From assembly GCA_003132865.1 (NCBI GenBank), contig PKYZ01000666.1:5405-27255 (forward strand): a stretch of 21,851 nt of DNA, in the 5' to 3' direction. The translations under genes and the position numbers were made by a program. The notes beneath the pieces are model-generated. The model saw nothing but the letters and a program-made list of their open reading frames with translations. It did no database searches and was not told the origin of the DNA. Every line of letters starts with the position of its first letter. Position 1 is the first letter of the stretch. This document shows, piece after piece, positions 7,598 through 15,680 of this stretch. The stretch is from Bryobacterales bacterium. GTDB taxonomy: Bacteria > Acidobacteriota > Terriglobia > Bryobacterales > Bryobacteraceae.

Positions 7598-9589
7598 CTA
7601 GCGGATGCTGTTGACGGGTCCGGAGACGGTGCCTGGCGGCGGCGTGTGACTGGCCAGAGTGGTTCTGGCGCGTTCTTCCAGGCGCCGGGCTTCGCCCTTG
7701 CGTTTCACCTGGCGCAACAGGCCGGAGTAGTTGAGCAAGACAGTAGCCACGTCGGGACGATCGGGCCCGTCCCGCTTTTCCAGGATGGCCAGCGCCCGCC
7801 GATAGGAAGACTCGGCGTCACCCATCCGCCCGAGTCTCTGGTAGACCACCGCGAGGCGGTTGCACTCCGCCGCCACCGCGGGATGCGTTTCCCCGAGCCG
7901 CCGCTCCCAAATCGCCAGACTGCGCCGGTAGTAAGGTTCGGCCGCGGCGAAGCGGCCATCGTCGCGATAGGTGTCGCCCAACAGGTTGAGCGTGGACGCC
8001 AGCACCAGATCCTGCCTGCCGCCTGCCTTCTCCGCGATGGCAATCATGCGTTGCAACAGCCGTTCGGCTTCCGTGTAGTGTACCTGGTCGCGCGCCACCA
8101 GCGCCAGGGAATTGAGGACGGGCAGCAACAGGATATTTTCGGGACCCAGGGATTTCTCGCCAACGGCGAGCGCGCGCCGCCATACGGACTCAGCGGCTTC
8201 CGCGCGTCCCTGCCGCGCAAACGCTTCCGCCAGATTGCCGAGGATGGGGATCAGCTTGGGATCCTCCACCCCCAATATCTTCTCCTGAATGGCGAGCCCG
8301 CGCCGGGCAGCCGCTTCGGCTTCACTCTTTCTGTCCGTCCGCAGATAGATCGCTGCCAGGCCATTCAAACTGGCAGCCGCCTCCAGGCTCTCCGGTCCCA
8401 AGGCCTTTTCTCGGATTTCGAGCGCATGCCGGTAGAGCGGCTCGGCATCTCCATACCGGCCTTGGAAAGCATACAAATCCCCCAGATTATGCAGGGCCAT
8501 CGCCGCCTGCGTGGAATCCCCGCCCAGGTGGCGAGTCCAGATCTCCAGTGCCCGGCGATCGCACGATTCCGCGTCAACGTATTGTTTTCGCTTGAGGTAA
8601 AGATCGCCAAGATTGTTCCAGGCAACGGCAGTCTGCGCGCTGCCGGCGCCGAAGGCTTTCTCCCAGATCTCCAGCGCGCGCCGGTACAGGGGTTCGGCTT
8701 CGTTGAGCGCCTCCCGGCTAACCAGTATGCTGCCTAAGTTATTCAGGCGCGTGGCGAGATCCGGATGCACCGGCCCGAGCGCCTTTTCGTCGATCTCGAG
8801 CGCGCGCCGCAGCAGGGGAATGGCATCGGCGTCGCGGCCCTGCGCGTGGTAGAGATCCGCCAGGTTGTTCAGACTCGTGGCGGTTTTGGGATGCTCCGGC
8901 CCCAATAACCGCTCGTGAATCCGCAGCGCGCGCTGGTAATGGGCCTCGGCCTCCTGGTAACGCCGCTCCATTTGATATGACGCCGCCAGATTGTTAAGCA
9001 GAAGCGCCAGCCTGGTGGTTTCCGGTTTGGTTTCCCAGCCATCGAGCGCGCGCAATAGGAGTGGTTCCGCATCGCCTGGCCGGCCCTGCTTGAGATACAG
9101 TCCCGCCAGATCGCTTAACAACGTAACGCGGAGAGCGCTGGATTCTTCGTCAGGCTGGTCCGCCAGGCCGATCGCTTTGCGATAGAGGGGTTCCGCTTGG
9201 TTGTCTCTCGCGGTTGCGGCATACAGCGCGGCGAGGTTGCCCCACAAACTGGCCAGATTGCGGCGCCCATCCGCGGATTCGTCCGGCTTCCAGATGTCCA
9301 GCGCGCGGCGGTAATAGCCTTCGGCTTCGGCATAGTGTCCGCCGTCGTAGCACGACGCGGCCAGATTGTTCAGCGTCTGGGCCAGCCGGCTGTCCACGCT
9401 TCCCGTGGATTCGGCTACGCGCAACGCGTCCTCATAAGCGCGGCGCGCGTCTTCGTATTTGCCTTGTTCTCGCAGACGGGCGCCTTCCGATTGCAGCTTG
9501 AGCCAGCGCTCGTCCGGCGATTCCGCGCGCATGGCGGCGCATGCGCACACCAGCAAGAGCACGCACTTACGGCATACACCAGACGTCAT
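7598..9589 (-). CDS. Secreted tetratricopeptide-repeat protein (kinesin-light-chain type)
   Basis: A 663-aa protein. A signal peptide of about 22 residues is followed by roughly 15 consecutive repeats of about 42 residues, nearly to the end. A typical unit reads NNLGDLYLKRKQYVDAE followed by RRALEIWEKAFG. The 42-residue period, longer than the canonical 34, is that of kinesin-light-chain TPRs (TPR_10/TPR_12). Such proteins form a helical superhelix used for protein binding, here presumably in the periplasm or on the surface. No catalytic domain is visible. GGGAGGG lies just upstream of the ATG. It sits between a kinase gene and the cox genes with gaps of about 100 nt on each side, so it is probably its own unit. 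The partner is unknown. Confidence 0.88.
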   Translation of the reverse strand: MTSGVCRKCVLLLVCACAAMRAESPDERWLKLQSEGARLREQGKYEDARRAYEDALRVAESTGSVDSRLAQTLNNLAASCYDGGHYAEAEGYYRRALDIWKPDESADGRRNLASLWGNLAALYAATARDNQAEPLYRKAIGLADQPDEESSALRVTLLSDLAGLYLKQGRPGDAEPLLLRALDGWETKPETTRLALLLNNLAASYQMERRYQEAEAHYQRALRIHERLLGPEHPKTATSLNNLADLYHAQGRDADAIPLLRRALEIDEKALGPVHPDLATRLNNLGSILVSREALNEAEPLYRRALEIWEKAFGAGSAQTAVAWNNLGDLYLKRKQYVDAESCDRRALEIWTRHLGGDSTQAAMALHNLGDLYAFQGRYGDAEPLYRHALEIREKALGPESLEAAASLNGLAAIYLRTDRKSEAEAAARRGLAIQEKILGVEDPKLIPILGNLAEAFARQGRAEAAESVWRRALAVGEKSLGPENILLLPVLNSLALVARDQVHYTEAERLLQRMIAIAEKAGGRQDLVLASTLNLLGDTYRDDGRFAAAEPYYRRSLAIWERRLGETHPAVAAECNRLAVVYQRLGRMGDAESSYRRALAILEKRDGPDRPDVATVLLNYSGLLRQVKRKGEARRLEERARTTLASHTPPPGTVSGPVNSIR

Positions 9590-9683
9590 TGCGCCCTCCC
9601 TGTCACATGTCGGGCGCGGCCACGCTCGATTACTGCTATCGACGCGGATGTTGAGGAGTGGTTAGATGAAGAAGATGTAAAGT

Positions 9684-9703
9684 GTGGAGGGCGCTCCCGC
9701 CAC
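9684..9703 (-). terminator. Possible hairpin terminator after the histidine kinase gene
   Basis: The segment just beyond the TAA stop (9704-9706) forms GTGG / CCAC, an A-G mismatch, then GGG / CCC around a CGCT loop. On the minus strand it is followed by a T-rich stretch (ACACTTTACATCTTCTTC). The T-run is interrupted, so an intrinsic terminator is plausible but not certain. Confidence 0.4.
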
Positions 9704-11044
9704 TTACTGAACTGCGGGGGTATCGAGTACTTCTCGGATAAGAGCCGACAGGATATCCAACTTGAGAGGTTTGCGCAGGAATGACATGCCCGGCCCGGGC
9801 GCGTCCGTGTTCAGTAGCACGTCGTCGGTGTATCCGGACATATAAATCACCTTTAGACCGGGCTTCGATGCCAGGGCTTTCTGAGCCAGTTCGCGGCCGT
9901 CCGCCGCCTCGAGTACCTGGTAACCGCTGGCATCCAGCAGATGCCTGAGGAGCCTGCGCACGCTCTCCTCGTCTTCCGCCAACAGGATTGTTTCCGTTCC
10001 CGCGCCGGGCGCGCGCGCCAGAGATTGGGGATCGGCGATCTCGCCGTCCTGCTCCGCGCGCGGCAAGCAGATGGTGAAGGTGGTTCCTCGGCCTGGCTCG
10101 CTGCGCGCCCATATTCCGCCGCCTGCCTGCTCGACGATCCGGTGAACGGTGCTCAAGCCGAGGCCCGTGCCCCCGCGGTTCTTGGTAGTGAAGAAAGGCT
10201 GAAAGATCTGGCGGAGAGTTTCCGGATCCATACCGGCGCCGTTGTCGGAAACCTCCAGCATGATGTAGCGGCCGGGCGGCAATCGATGCCACGAATCGGC
10301 GCGGAGTTCCATGTTCGCCGTGCGGATGCCGATCGAGCCGCCGCGCGGCATGGCATCCCGCGCGTTCAACACCAGGTTCATGACGACGCGGGTCATCTGC
10401 GCAAAGTCGGCCTTCACGACGCCCAAGTTGGGGTCGAGAGTAACTACCAGGCTGATGTGCTCGCCGATGATGGGCCGCAGCAGTCTCATCATCTCCACCA
10501 CCAGTGCGTTCAGTTGCACGATGGTGGGCAGGGCAACCTGTTCTCGTTCTTCCAGCTCCGGACGGCTGGGATCCTGCGCGCCGATGCGGCTCAACAGTAT
10601 GTCGCTGTAGCCGGAGATCAGGGTAACCAGGTTGGCGAAATCGTGGGCCACGCCGCCGGCAAGCCTGCCCAGCGCCTCCATCTTGTATGCCTGGGGATAC
10701 TGCGCAGCGTCCGCGTCCGTGTGCGCAAGCAGGACGCCTTCGACTGCGCCTTGGCGATAGGGAGTCGCCACTAGGCGCACGCGCATCTCGCGATCCGGCA
10801 AGCGGCAGGGAAACTCCAGGCTGAAGGTGTCGGCCTGGCCGGCGCCTACTGCCCGGATCCCCGCGCTTACTGCCGCGGCCCGCGCGGGGTTTTCGCCGCA
10901 GATTCTCGCGAGCAGGCTGTCGTAACTGGAGCCGTCGAGAGACTGGATTGCACCCGTGGCATCTATCCTGACACGGCAATTCCCCGCGCTGCCGCTACGC
11001 ACTGTGCGGGCGATAGAGAGCCCAGCCGATCGCGTACAAGTCAC
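9704..11044 (-). CDS. Histidine kinase with degenerate PAS and a truncated receiver lacking the phosphoacceptor
   Basis: A 446-aa protein. A poorly conserved PAS-like N-terminus (about 20-112; FSLEFPC, ending in VLLAHTDAD) leads to a HisKA domain of the GRLAGGVAHDFANLV type with H134. The HATPase has N-box Asn227 (NLVLNARDAM), DNGAGM at 267-272 and GGTGLGLSTVHRI. The C-terminal receiver begins normally (TILLAEDEESVRRLL, residues 352-366) but passes from LEAADG directly to RELAQKALASKPGLKVIYMSGYTDD. It is about 96 residues instead of about 120, and the strand carrying the phosphorylated Asp is absent; Lys425 remains. The reading frame is intact, so kinase activity is plausible while the receiver cannot accept phosphate. 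The start is GTG at 11044 with no strong ribosome binding site, so the N-terminus is uncertain. Confidence 0.87.
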   Translation of the reverse strand: MTCTRSAGLSIARTVRSGSAGNCRVRIDATGAIQSLDGSSYDSLLARICGENPARAAAVSAGIRAVGAGQADTFSLEFPCRLPDREMRVRLVATPYRQGAVEGVLLAHTDADAAQYPQAYKMEALGRLAGGVAHDFANLVTLISGYSDILLSRIGAQDPSRPELEEREQVALPTIVQLNALVVEMMRLLRPIIGEHISLVVTLDPNLGVVKADFAQMTRVVMNLVLNARDAMPRGGSIGIRTANMELRADSWHRLPPGRYIMLEVSDNGAGMDPETLRQIFQPFFTTKNRGGTGLGLSTVHRIVEQAGGGIWARSEPGRGTTFTICLPRAEQDGEIADPQSLARAPGAGTETILLAEDEESVRRLLRHLLDASGYQVLEAADGRELAQKALASKPGLKVIYMSGYTDDVLLNTDAPGPGMSFLRKPLKLDILSALIREVLDTPAVQ

Positions 11045-11072
11045 TGAATTCAGGACAGGTTTATCATAGGTA

Positions 11073-11105
11073 ATCTTACGTTAACAGGGGGGTAACAGGT
11101 AAGAT
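11073..11105. repeat. Imperfect inverted repeat between the DUF4097 operon and the kinase gene
   Basis: ATCTTAC (11073-11079) pairs with GTAAGAT (11099-11105), and inside it GTTA pairs with TAAC. The loop is G-rich on the plus strand, and a two-base bulge interrupts the stem. It lies in the 64-nt gap after the second DUF4097 gene. No T-run follows on either strand, so it may be a weak terminator or an operator for the GTG-started kinase. Confidence 0.4.
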
Positions 11106-11108
11106 CCC

Positions 11109-11933
11109 CTACTTCTTCTTTCGCAGATAGATCTCTCCGTTGAAAGTGGTGAACTGCATCTCCGGGCCGCCGCCGTTGATGGAACCGTAGGTGACCTTGT
11201 CGAACTGCACGCGGAAGCGCCCGTCCTTGCCGTGCGTCTCCGCGATTTTGGGGCTGGACGGATTGGCTTCCGGATGTACGTCGAAATCGCTGTAGATCTC
11301 GCCGTTGTCGGACTTCAGCTTGACGCGGGCTTTCACGTCCGCAGGGAACGTCACGTCCACGTTGCCGTTCATGGTGCTGAACGACATCGACTTTCCAGGA
11401 GTCACTTGGTCGAGTGTCACGATGACGTCCTCGTTGAGCGAGTGCGCCACTACCGCGCCCGAGATGTTCAGCAGCTTCACCCCGCCATTCAAATCGTCCG
11501 CGTCGACTTCGCCACTCACCCGCTCTACCTTGATATCGCCGTCGTTGAGGCACTTCAGTTTCAGAGAAGTATTGAACGGCACCTGGATGTTGAGGTCCAC
11601 CGTGCGATTCATCAAACTCACCCCAATGTTGACCTCGTTGTCCTGCTCCTCGACGCTGAGACCACTGCCCCGGCTATCCAAGCGGTGCATGCCTTCGGCC
11701 TTACGGTCTGGCTTGGATTCCCGCGCGCCTTCGTGGCGCGGGCGCGCTTCCACGATGACCTCCTTGCCGTTATAGCCGGTCACCGTGATGCCGCCGTTCA
11801 TCAGGGAGGCGTGTACTACTGCCGGTCGCGACGGATCGCTCAGCGGGACGTTGACACGGTCCGGTGTTTCCTGCGCGATGCCCGCCAGGCTCGCCGCCAG
11901 GAGAAATGCACATAGGTTAATTGGTGTTCGCAT
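11109..11933 (-). CDS. DUF4097-type secreted beta-repeat protein (second paralogue)
   Basis: A 274-aa protein with a signal peptide (MRTPINLCAFLLAASLAGIAQ). The rest is a chain of short beta-strand repeats built on NG/NGG turns: ASLMNGGITVTGYNG, DADDLNGGVKLLNISG, SFSTMNGNVDVTFP, TTFNGEIYLRKKK. This pattern is typical of DUF4097/putative-adhesin proteins, which form a right-handed beta-solenoid outside the cytoplasm. The molecular role is unknown; family members are often linked to envelope stress regulators. It starts two bases after the stop of its paralogue, so the two are translationally coupled, and both lie downstream of an ECF sigma/anti-sigma pair. It ends in three lysines. Confidence 0.85.
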   Translation of the reverse strand: MRTPINLCAFLLAASLAGIAQETPDRVNVPLSDPSRPAVVHASLMNGGITVTGYNGKEVIVEARPRHEGARESKPDRKAEGMHRLDSRGSGLSVEEQDNEVNIGVSLMNRTVDLNIQVPFNTSLKLKCLNDGDIKVERVSGEVDADDLNGGVKLLNISGAVVAHSLNEDVIVTLDQVTPGKSMSFSTMNGNVDVTFPADVKARVKLKSDNGEIYSDFDVHPEANPSSPKIAETHGKDGRFRVQFDKVTYGSINGGGPEMQFTTFNGEIYLRKKK

Positions 11934-11935
11934 GA

Positions 11936-12787
11936 TTACTGTCCTCGATTGAGAATTCGAATATTGCCGTTGAATGCGTCGAAACTAAGCTCCGGCCCGC
12001 CGTGGCCCACACGCACCGCGGACCACTCATTGCTCTTGTAGACAAACTTCGTGCCGTGCCGTTCGCCCGCCGCGGCCGGCAGCGGCAGGTAACTGACCGT
12101 ATAGTCCGTATAGACGCCGCCATTGAACGTCTCGAAGCGCAGGTCGGCGTTAAAGTCCGGCTGAAAGGTCACCCGGACTTCGCCGTTTAGCGAGCCGAAG
12201 GAACTCTTGTCTCGTGGGTTTTCGCGGAACGACACTTTCACGTGGCCGTTCAACGCGTAGACCTTGCCCGAACCTGACACCTCGGTCATTTCGATGCCGC
12301 CGTTGATGTTGTTAACCTTGTAGTCGCCCGCCACGTTGTCAACGGTGATCTGGCCGTCATTGATGGTCTTGAGATCCGCGGCCGTATCGTGCGGCACTTG
12401 CAGTTCGAAGTCGTACTTCACCTCATACCCCGGGTCCCGGTCGATGTGAATGCCTCCGTCGCGGCAGCGGAACGGCCCGTCCACATAGAAGCGCACGGCG
12501 TTGGCATCCTGTGAGATATCCAGCTTGACGTCGCGCCGCGCCTGTTCGGCCGTCTCGGAAGAATCGGCGCGCAGGCGCTTGTGCGCCACCAGGCGGACTT
12601 CGCTGCCCGCGTAGCCGGTCACCCGGATCGATCCGTTGACGTTGTCCACGATGACCTTCTTCGGCGCGGCGCCCGAGAGCGGATACGTCTTTTGGATGGT
12701 TTCGTTCTGCTCCACCTCCGCCGCCGTCGCCATCAGTGGCAGGCACGCGAGGAGCAACCCAAGGGCAATTGGAAATCGATTCTGCAT
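11936..12787 (-). CDS. DUF4097-type secreted beta-repeat protein (first paralogue)
   Basis: A 283-aa protein with a clear signal peptide (LGLLLACLPLMATAAEV). It has beta-solenoid repeats with NG turns: VIVDNVNGSIRVTGYAG, DLKTINDGQITVDNVAG, KVNNINGGIEMTEVSG, YALNGHVKVSF, GSLNGEVRVTF, FDAFNGNIRILNRGQ. An insertion around residues 75-125 contains one CRDGG stretch. AAGGAGACGCGCC precedes the ATG. It lies 25 nt after the anti-sigma gene and 2 nt before its paralogue. The operon position suggests that these proteins are the output, or the sensed component, of the sigma/anti-sigma system. That link is inference. Confidence 0.87.
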   Translation of the reverse strand: MQNRFPIALGLLLACLPLMATAAEVEQNETIQKTYPLSGAAPKKVIVDNVNGSIRVTGYAGSEVRLVAHKRLRADSSETAEQARRDVKLDISQDANAVRFYVDGPFRCRDGGIHIDRDPGYEVKYDFELQVPHDTAADLKTINDGQITVDNVAGDYKVNNINGGIEMTEVSGSGKVYALNGHVKVSFRENPRDKSSFGSLNGEVRVTFQPDFNADLRFETFNGGVYTDYTVSYLPLPAAAGERHGTKFVYKSNEWSAVRVGHGGPELSFDAFNGNIRILNRGQ

Positions 12788-12812
12788 GGCGCGTCTCCTT
12801 GTTATTGAAGCG

Positions 12813-13637
12813 TTACTGCAATTGGGACAATCCCCAAAGGGCTTTTTCCTTGACGTTTTTGTCCGCGGTGGGGCTGCGCTCCAAAGCCGCGAGCGAGGGA
12901 AGCGCGGTTTTATCCCGCGTATCCACGATGAAGTCGATCAGCGCGAGCTGCACCAGCGGCGACTCCTGCTTGTTCAACGATTGATCGAGCTTTCCTTTCA
13001 CCGACGGGCTCGCGGCGAACTTGCGCAGCGCGTCCACCGCGGCCAAGCGGACATTCACATTCGGATCGTGATTTACGGCATGCAGCAAAGCCGCAAGCAC
13101 CTGCGTGTCGGACTGGTCCACGCGGTAGGCGTAGTCCACGCCGCGCAATCGCTCGCTGGCGGATTGCTGCTCGAGCAGCGACAGCGTGACCAACTGCCGC
13201 ATGTGGTGCACTTCATCCTGCAAGCCCGCCAGGTCGGCCCGCCCGCGTTCGCGTCCGCCCAGCCATTGACCGGCGCCGATGCCGACGATTGTGCCTACGA
13301 TGAGCAGCGCCGCAGACCAGGCGAATCGGAAGGCCGGCGAGGCGGCCCAGCCGCCGGCGCCCCAATCGAAAAACCGGCGCCGGACGGGCGTGGGGGCCGC
13401 GGACTCCAGGCCCTGGCGGTACGCCTCCAGAGATTGATAGAAGCGCGGCCGCACCTGGGCGCTGGGCTGCTCCTGCTCCAGCAGTCCGAGCATCTCCCAG
13501 GTTTCCGACAGCGCCGCGGTTTCCTGCTTGCAGGCGGCGCACCGGGCGAAGTGCTCGTCCAATTCCTCAGCCTCGGGACGGCTCAGGGTGCCCGCCAAGT
13601 AATCGGCGATATGTTCCTTTACCTGATCGCAAGTCAT
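12813..13637 (-). CDS. Membrane anti-sigma factor with zinc-finger and HEAT-repeat domains
   Basis: I place the start at the ATG at 13637, which overlaps the sigma factor stop as ATGA; a longer frame to 13727 would only run back through the sigma gene. The 274-aa product has a zf-HC2 anti-sigma domain with ligands C3, H29, C33 and C36 (the HxxxCxxC signature), one membrane span at about 105-125 (FAWSAALLIVGTIVGIGAG), and a C-terminal region from about 160 that looks like HEAT repeats (VNVRLAAVDALRKF, PLVQLALIDFIVDTRD, KNVKEKALWGLSQLQ). The N-terminal finger should hold the ECF sigma factor at the membrane. The HEAT part would lie across the membrane and could sense a partner. An extracytoplasmic HEAT domain on an anti-sigma factor is uncommon. 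Confidence 0.9.
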   Translation of the reverse strand: MTCDQVKEHIADYLAGTLSRPEAEELDEHFARCAACKQETAALSETWEMLGLLEQEQPSAQVRPRFYQSLEAYRQGLESAAPTPVRRRFFDWGAGGWAASPAFRFAWSAALLIVGTIVGIGAGQWLGGRERGRADLAGLQDEVHHMRQLVTLSLLEQQSASERLRGVDYAYRVDQSDTQVLAALLHAVNHDPNVNVRLAAVDALRKFAASPSVKGKLDQSLNKQESPLVQLALIDFIVDTRDKTALPSLAALERSPTADKNVKEKALWGLSQLQ

Positions 13638-14209
13638 GACGCCTTCTCTCCAGCTAATTCGAAAAAGATCTGACTGAGCGCCTTGATGGCGCGATAGACC
13701 CGCACCTTCACGGTTCTCACGTCGCACGCCAGGATGTCCGCGATGTGCTCGTACTTGAGGTTTTGAAACCGGCTCAGCACCAGCACTTCGCGCTTTTCCA
13801 CGGGCAGGGCCGCCAGCGCGCGGCGCAGCAAGCCCAGATCCTGCCGGCGGCGCAGGATCTCGCTAGGATCCGGTTCCGCGCTGGCCGGCTCTTGTGTCCT
13901 GTTCTCGTGGCGCTCCTCGAACAAGGACGCTTCTCCCTTGCGCTTCTGCACGCCGTCGAGGTGCGCATTGCGCCCCACCTGGTACATCCAGGACGTAAAG
14001 GGGTTGCCATCCCGATAACTGTGCCGGTATTTCAACATGCGAAAGTACACGTCCTGCACCAGGTCTTCACTGAACTCGCGATTGCCGGTGAGCCGCTGGA
14101 AATAGCGGAACAATGCGCGATGATGGCGCTCGAACAGCACCGCCATCTTCGCCAAGTCGCCATCCCGGACCTTCTGCATTAAAACGTTGTCGGCCCGCGT
14201 TTCCGGCAT
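13634..14209 (-). CDS. ECF-type RNA polymerase sigma factor (sigma-70 family)
   Basis: A 191-aa protein with region 2 at about 22-92 (ALFRYFQRLTGNREFSEDLVQDVYFRML, then FTSWMYQVGRNAHLD) and region 4 at about 128-180 (LRRALAALPVEKREVLVLSRFQ, YEHIADILACDVRTVKVRVYRAIKAL). Region 3 is absent, as in ECF factors. The linker (about 95-120) is rich in Glu, Pro and Ser. The stop overlaps the anti-sigma ATG by four bases, the usual arrangement for a coupled pair. The next genes encode two DUF4097 surface proteins, so an envelope response is likely. It is divergent from the radical SAM gene, with 73 nt between. No consensus autoregulatory ECF promoter was evident in that gap. Confidence 0.94.
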   Translation of the reverse strand: MPETRADNVLMQKVRDGDLAKMAVLFERHHRALFRYFQRLTGNREFSEDLVQDVYFRMLKYRHSYRDGNPFTSWMYQVGRNAHLDGVQKRKGEASLFEERHENRTQEPASAEPDPSEILRRRQDLGLLRRALAALPVEKREVLVLSRFQNLKYEHIADILACDVRTVKVRVYRAIKALSQIFFELAGEKAS

Positions 14210-14254
14210 TCACCCAATAATACCGGCTGACGAAGAAAAGGTTACAGGCTGAGC

Positions 14255-14277
14255 GGGCGAGTGGGCGAGGGGGCGAT
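14255..14277. repeat. Three short direct repeats in the divergent intergenic region
   Basis: GGGCGAG occurs at 14255-14261 and 14263-14269, and GGGCGA at 14271-14276, giving an exact 8-base period. The block lies just before the GTG start of the radical SAM gene, within the 73-nt gap to the divergent sigma factor. It may bind a regulator, or may simply be slippage in GC-rich DNA. Confidence 0.45.
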
Positions 14278-14282
14278 CCGTT

Positions 14283-15680
14283 GTGCCAGACTGGAAGAAA
14301 GCGTTGCGAGTTCTCCTGATTTCCACTTACGAGCTGGGCCGTCAGCCATTTGGGCTGGCATCGCCCGCGGCATGGCTGCGCAATGCCGGCGCGGAGGTCG
14401 CCTGTCTGGATCTGGCGCGCCAACTGCTCGATGAAGAAGCTCTGCGGACAGCCGACGCCGTGGCGTTCTACCTGCCGATGCACACCGCCACGCGCCTGGC
14501 CATCCCCGTGATCCAGCGCACGCGCGAGATCAATCCCGCGGCGCACCTGTGCGCGTATGGCTTGTACGCGCCGGTGAACGCCGAACTCCTGCGCAAGCTG
14601 GGCGTGCGGACACTGGCCGGCGGCGAGTTCGAAGAAGCTCTGTTGACGCTGGTGCGGCCCGGCCCGGCGCCCTTGATCTCTCTCGCCAGGCAACGGTTCG
14701 TGACGCCGGATCGCAGCGGCTTGCCGCCGCTGGCGCAGTACGCGCAGCTAGTGCTGCCCGGCGGAGCGCGCCGCACGGTCGGCTATACGGAAGCCAGCCG
14801 CGGTTGCAAGCACTTGTGCCGGCATTGTCCGGTGGTGCCGGTCTACCAGGGGCACTTCCGCATCGTGCAGCGCGAAGTGGTGCTGGAGGATATTCGCCGC
14901 CAGGTGGCGGCGGGCGCGCAGCATATTACGTTTGGCGATCCCGATTTCTTCAACGGCATCGGCCACGCCGTCGCACTGGTGCGGGCGCTCCACCGCGAAT
15001 TTCCGCAGGTCACTTATGATGCGACCATCAAAGTCGAACACCTGTTGCAGCATAGCGAGCACTTGCCGCTGCTGCGCGAGACGGGCTGCGCGTTCGTGGT
15101 ATCCGCGGTCGAGTCGGTGGACGATTACGTCCTGCAACATATCTTGGAGAAGGGCCACACGCGCGCCGATTTCGTGCGCGTGACTCGAATGTTTCGCGAG
15201 GAGGGCCTCGTGCTGGCGCCGACCTTCGTCCCGTTCCACCCGTGGATGACGCTGGAAGGTTACGCGGGCTTGCTGGCGTCGATCGCCGATCTGGACCTGG
15301 TGGAGCACGTCTCGCCCGTGCAGCTCAGCATTCGATTGCTGGTCCCGGCCGGCTCGCGGCTGCTCGAATTACCGGAAGCGCGCGCGGCGATCGGCGAATT
15401 CGACGAGGGTGCGCTGAGTTACCGCTGGGTGCATCCCGATCCGCGGGTCGATAAGCTGCAGCGCGAGCTGGAGGGGACCATTGCGCGCGCGGTCACGGCG
15501 AAGGAGGATCGGCGCACGATTTTCCGCCGCGCCTGGGAAATGACGCACGAGGCGATGGCGATGCGGGCGCGCCGCCTGCCGGATGTGCCGCCGGGCCGCC
15601 CGCGAGTGACTATCCCGTATCTTACGGAGCCTTGGTATTGTTGAGCGGAGCCTATTGAGGAGCAGTTGGCTCCTATTTAA
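14283..15680 (+). CDS. CUAEP-tail radical SAM selenoprotein (TGA at 15642-15644 read as Sec)
   Basis: The frame starts at GTG 14283. The N-terminal domain (1-125; VLLISTYELGRQPFG, then AAWLRNAGAEVACLDLA) resembles a cobalamin-binding fold. A radical SAM domain follows with C175-x3-C179-x2-C182 (ASRGCKHLCRHCP) for a 4Fe-4S cluster, then ITFGDPDFFNG and VSAVESVDD. The conventional end is ...TEPWYC then TGA at 15642. Reading through gives WYCUAEPIEEQLAPI and a TAA at 15678-15680: 465 residues, with Sec454 next to Cys453. The Cys-Sec-Ala-Glu-Pro tail matches what I recall as the CUAEP/CCAEP-tail radical SAM family, in which some members have Cys in place of Sec. A SECIS-like hairpin begins two bases after the TGA. 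Substrate and reaction are unknown; a C-terminal Cys-Sec pair suggests redox chemistry. Confidence 0.87.
15645..15673 (+). promoter_or_regulatory. Bacterial SECIS-like stem-loop after the Sec TGA
   Basis: GGAGCC (15647-15652) pairs perfectly with GGCTCC (15668-15673). After one T-T mismatch the stem continues ATTG / CAGT (15654-15657 with 15663-15666, one G-U pair) and closes on the loop AGGAG (15658-15662). Bacterial SECIS elements lie inside the coding region just after the UGA and expose G in the apical loop for SelB, as seen here. The loop begins 13 nt after the TGA, slightly closer than the 17 nt of E. coli fdhF. The hairpin lies in the short tail-coding region. Confidence 0.7.

Noticed and set aside
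9636..10979. 447-codon minus-strand frame overlapping the histidine kinase
   Set aside because: Arg/Pro/Gly-rich with no domain, in a different phase of the same DNA that encodes intact HisKA and HATPase motifs.
12636..13673. 345-codon plus-strand frame opposite the anti-sigma factor
   Set aside because: Antisense to a gene with zinc ligands, a membrane span and ATGA coupling to the sigma gene; no features of its own.
13638..13727. N-terminal extension of the anti-sigma factor
   Set aside because: It would run 90 bases back into the sigma gene. The ATGA overlap and MTCDQVKEHIADYLAG start at 13637 fit the family.
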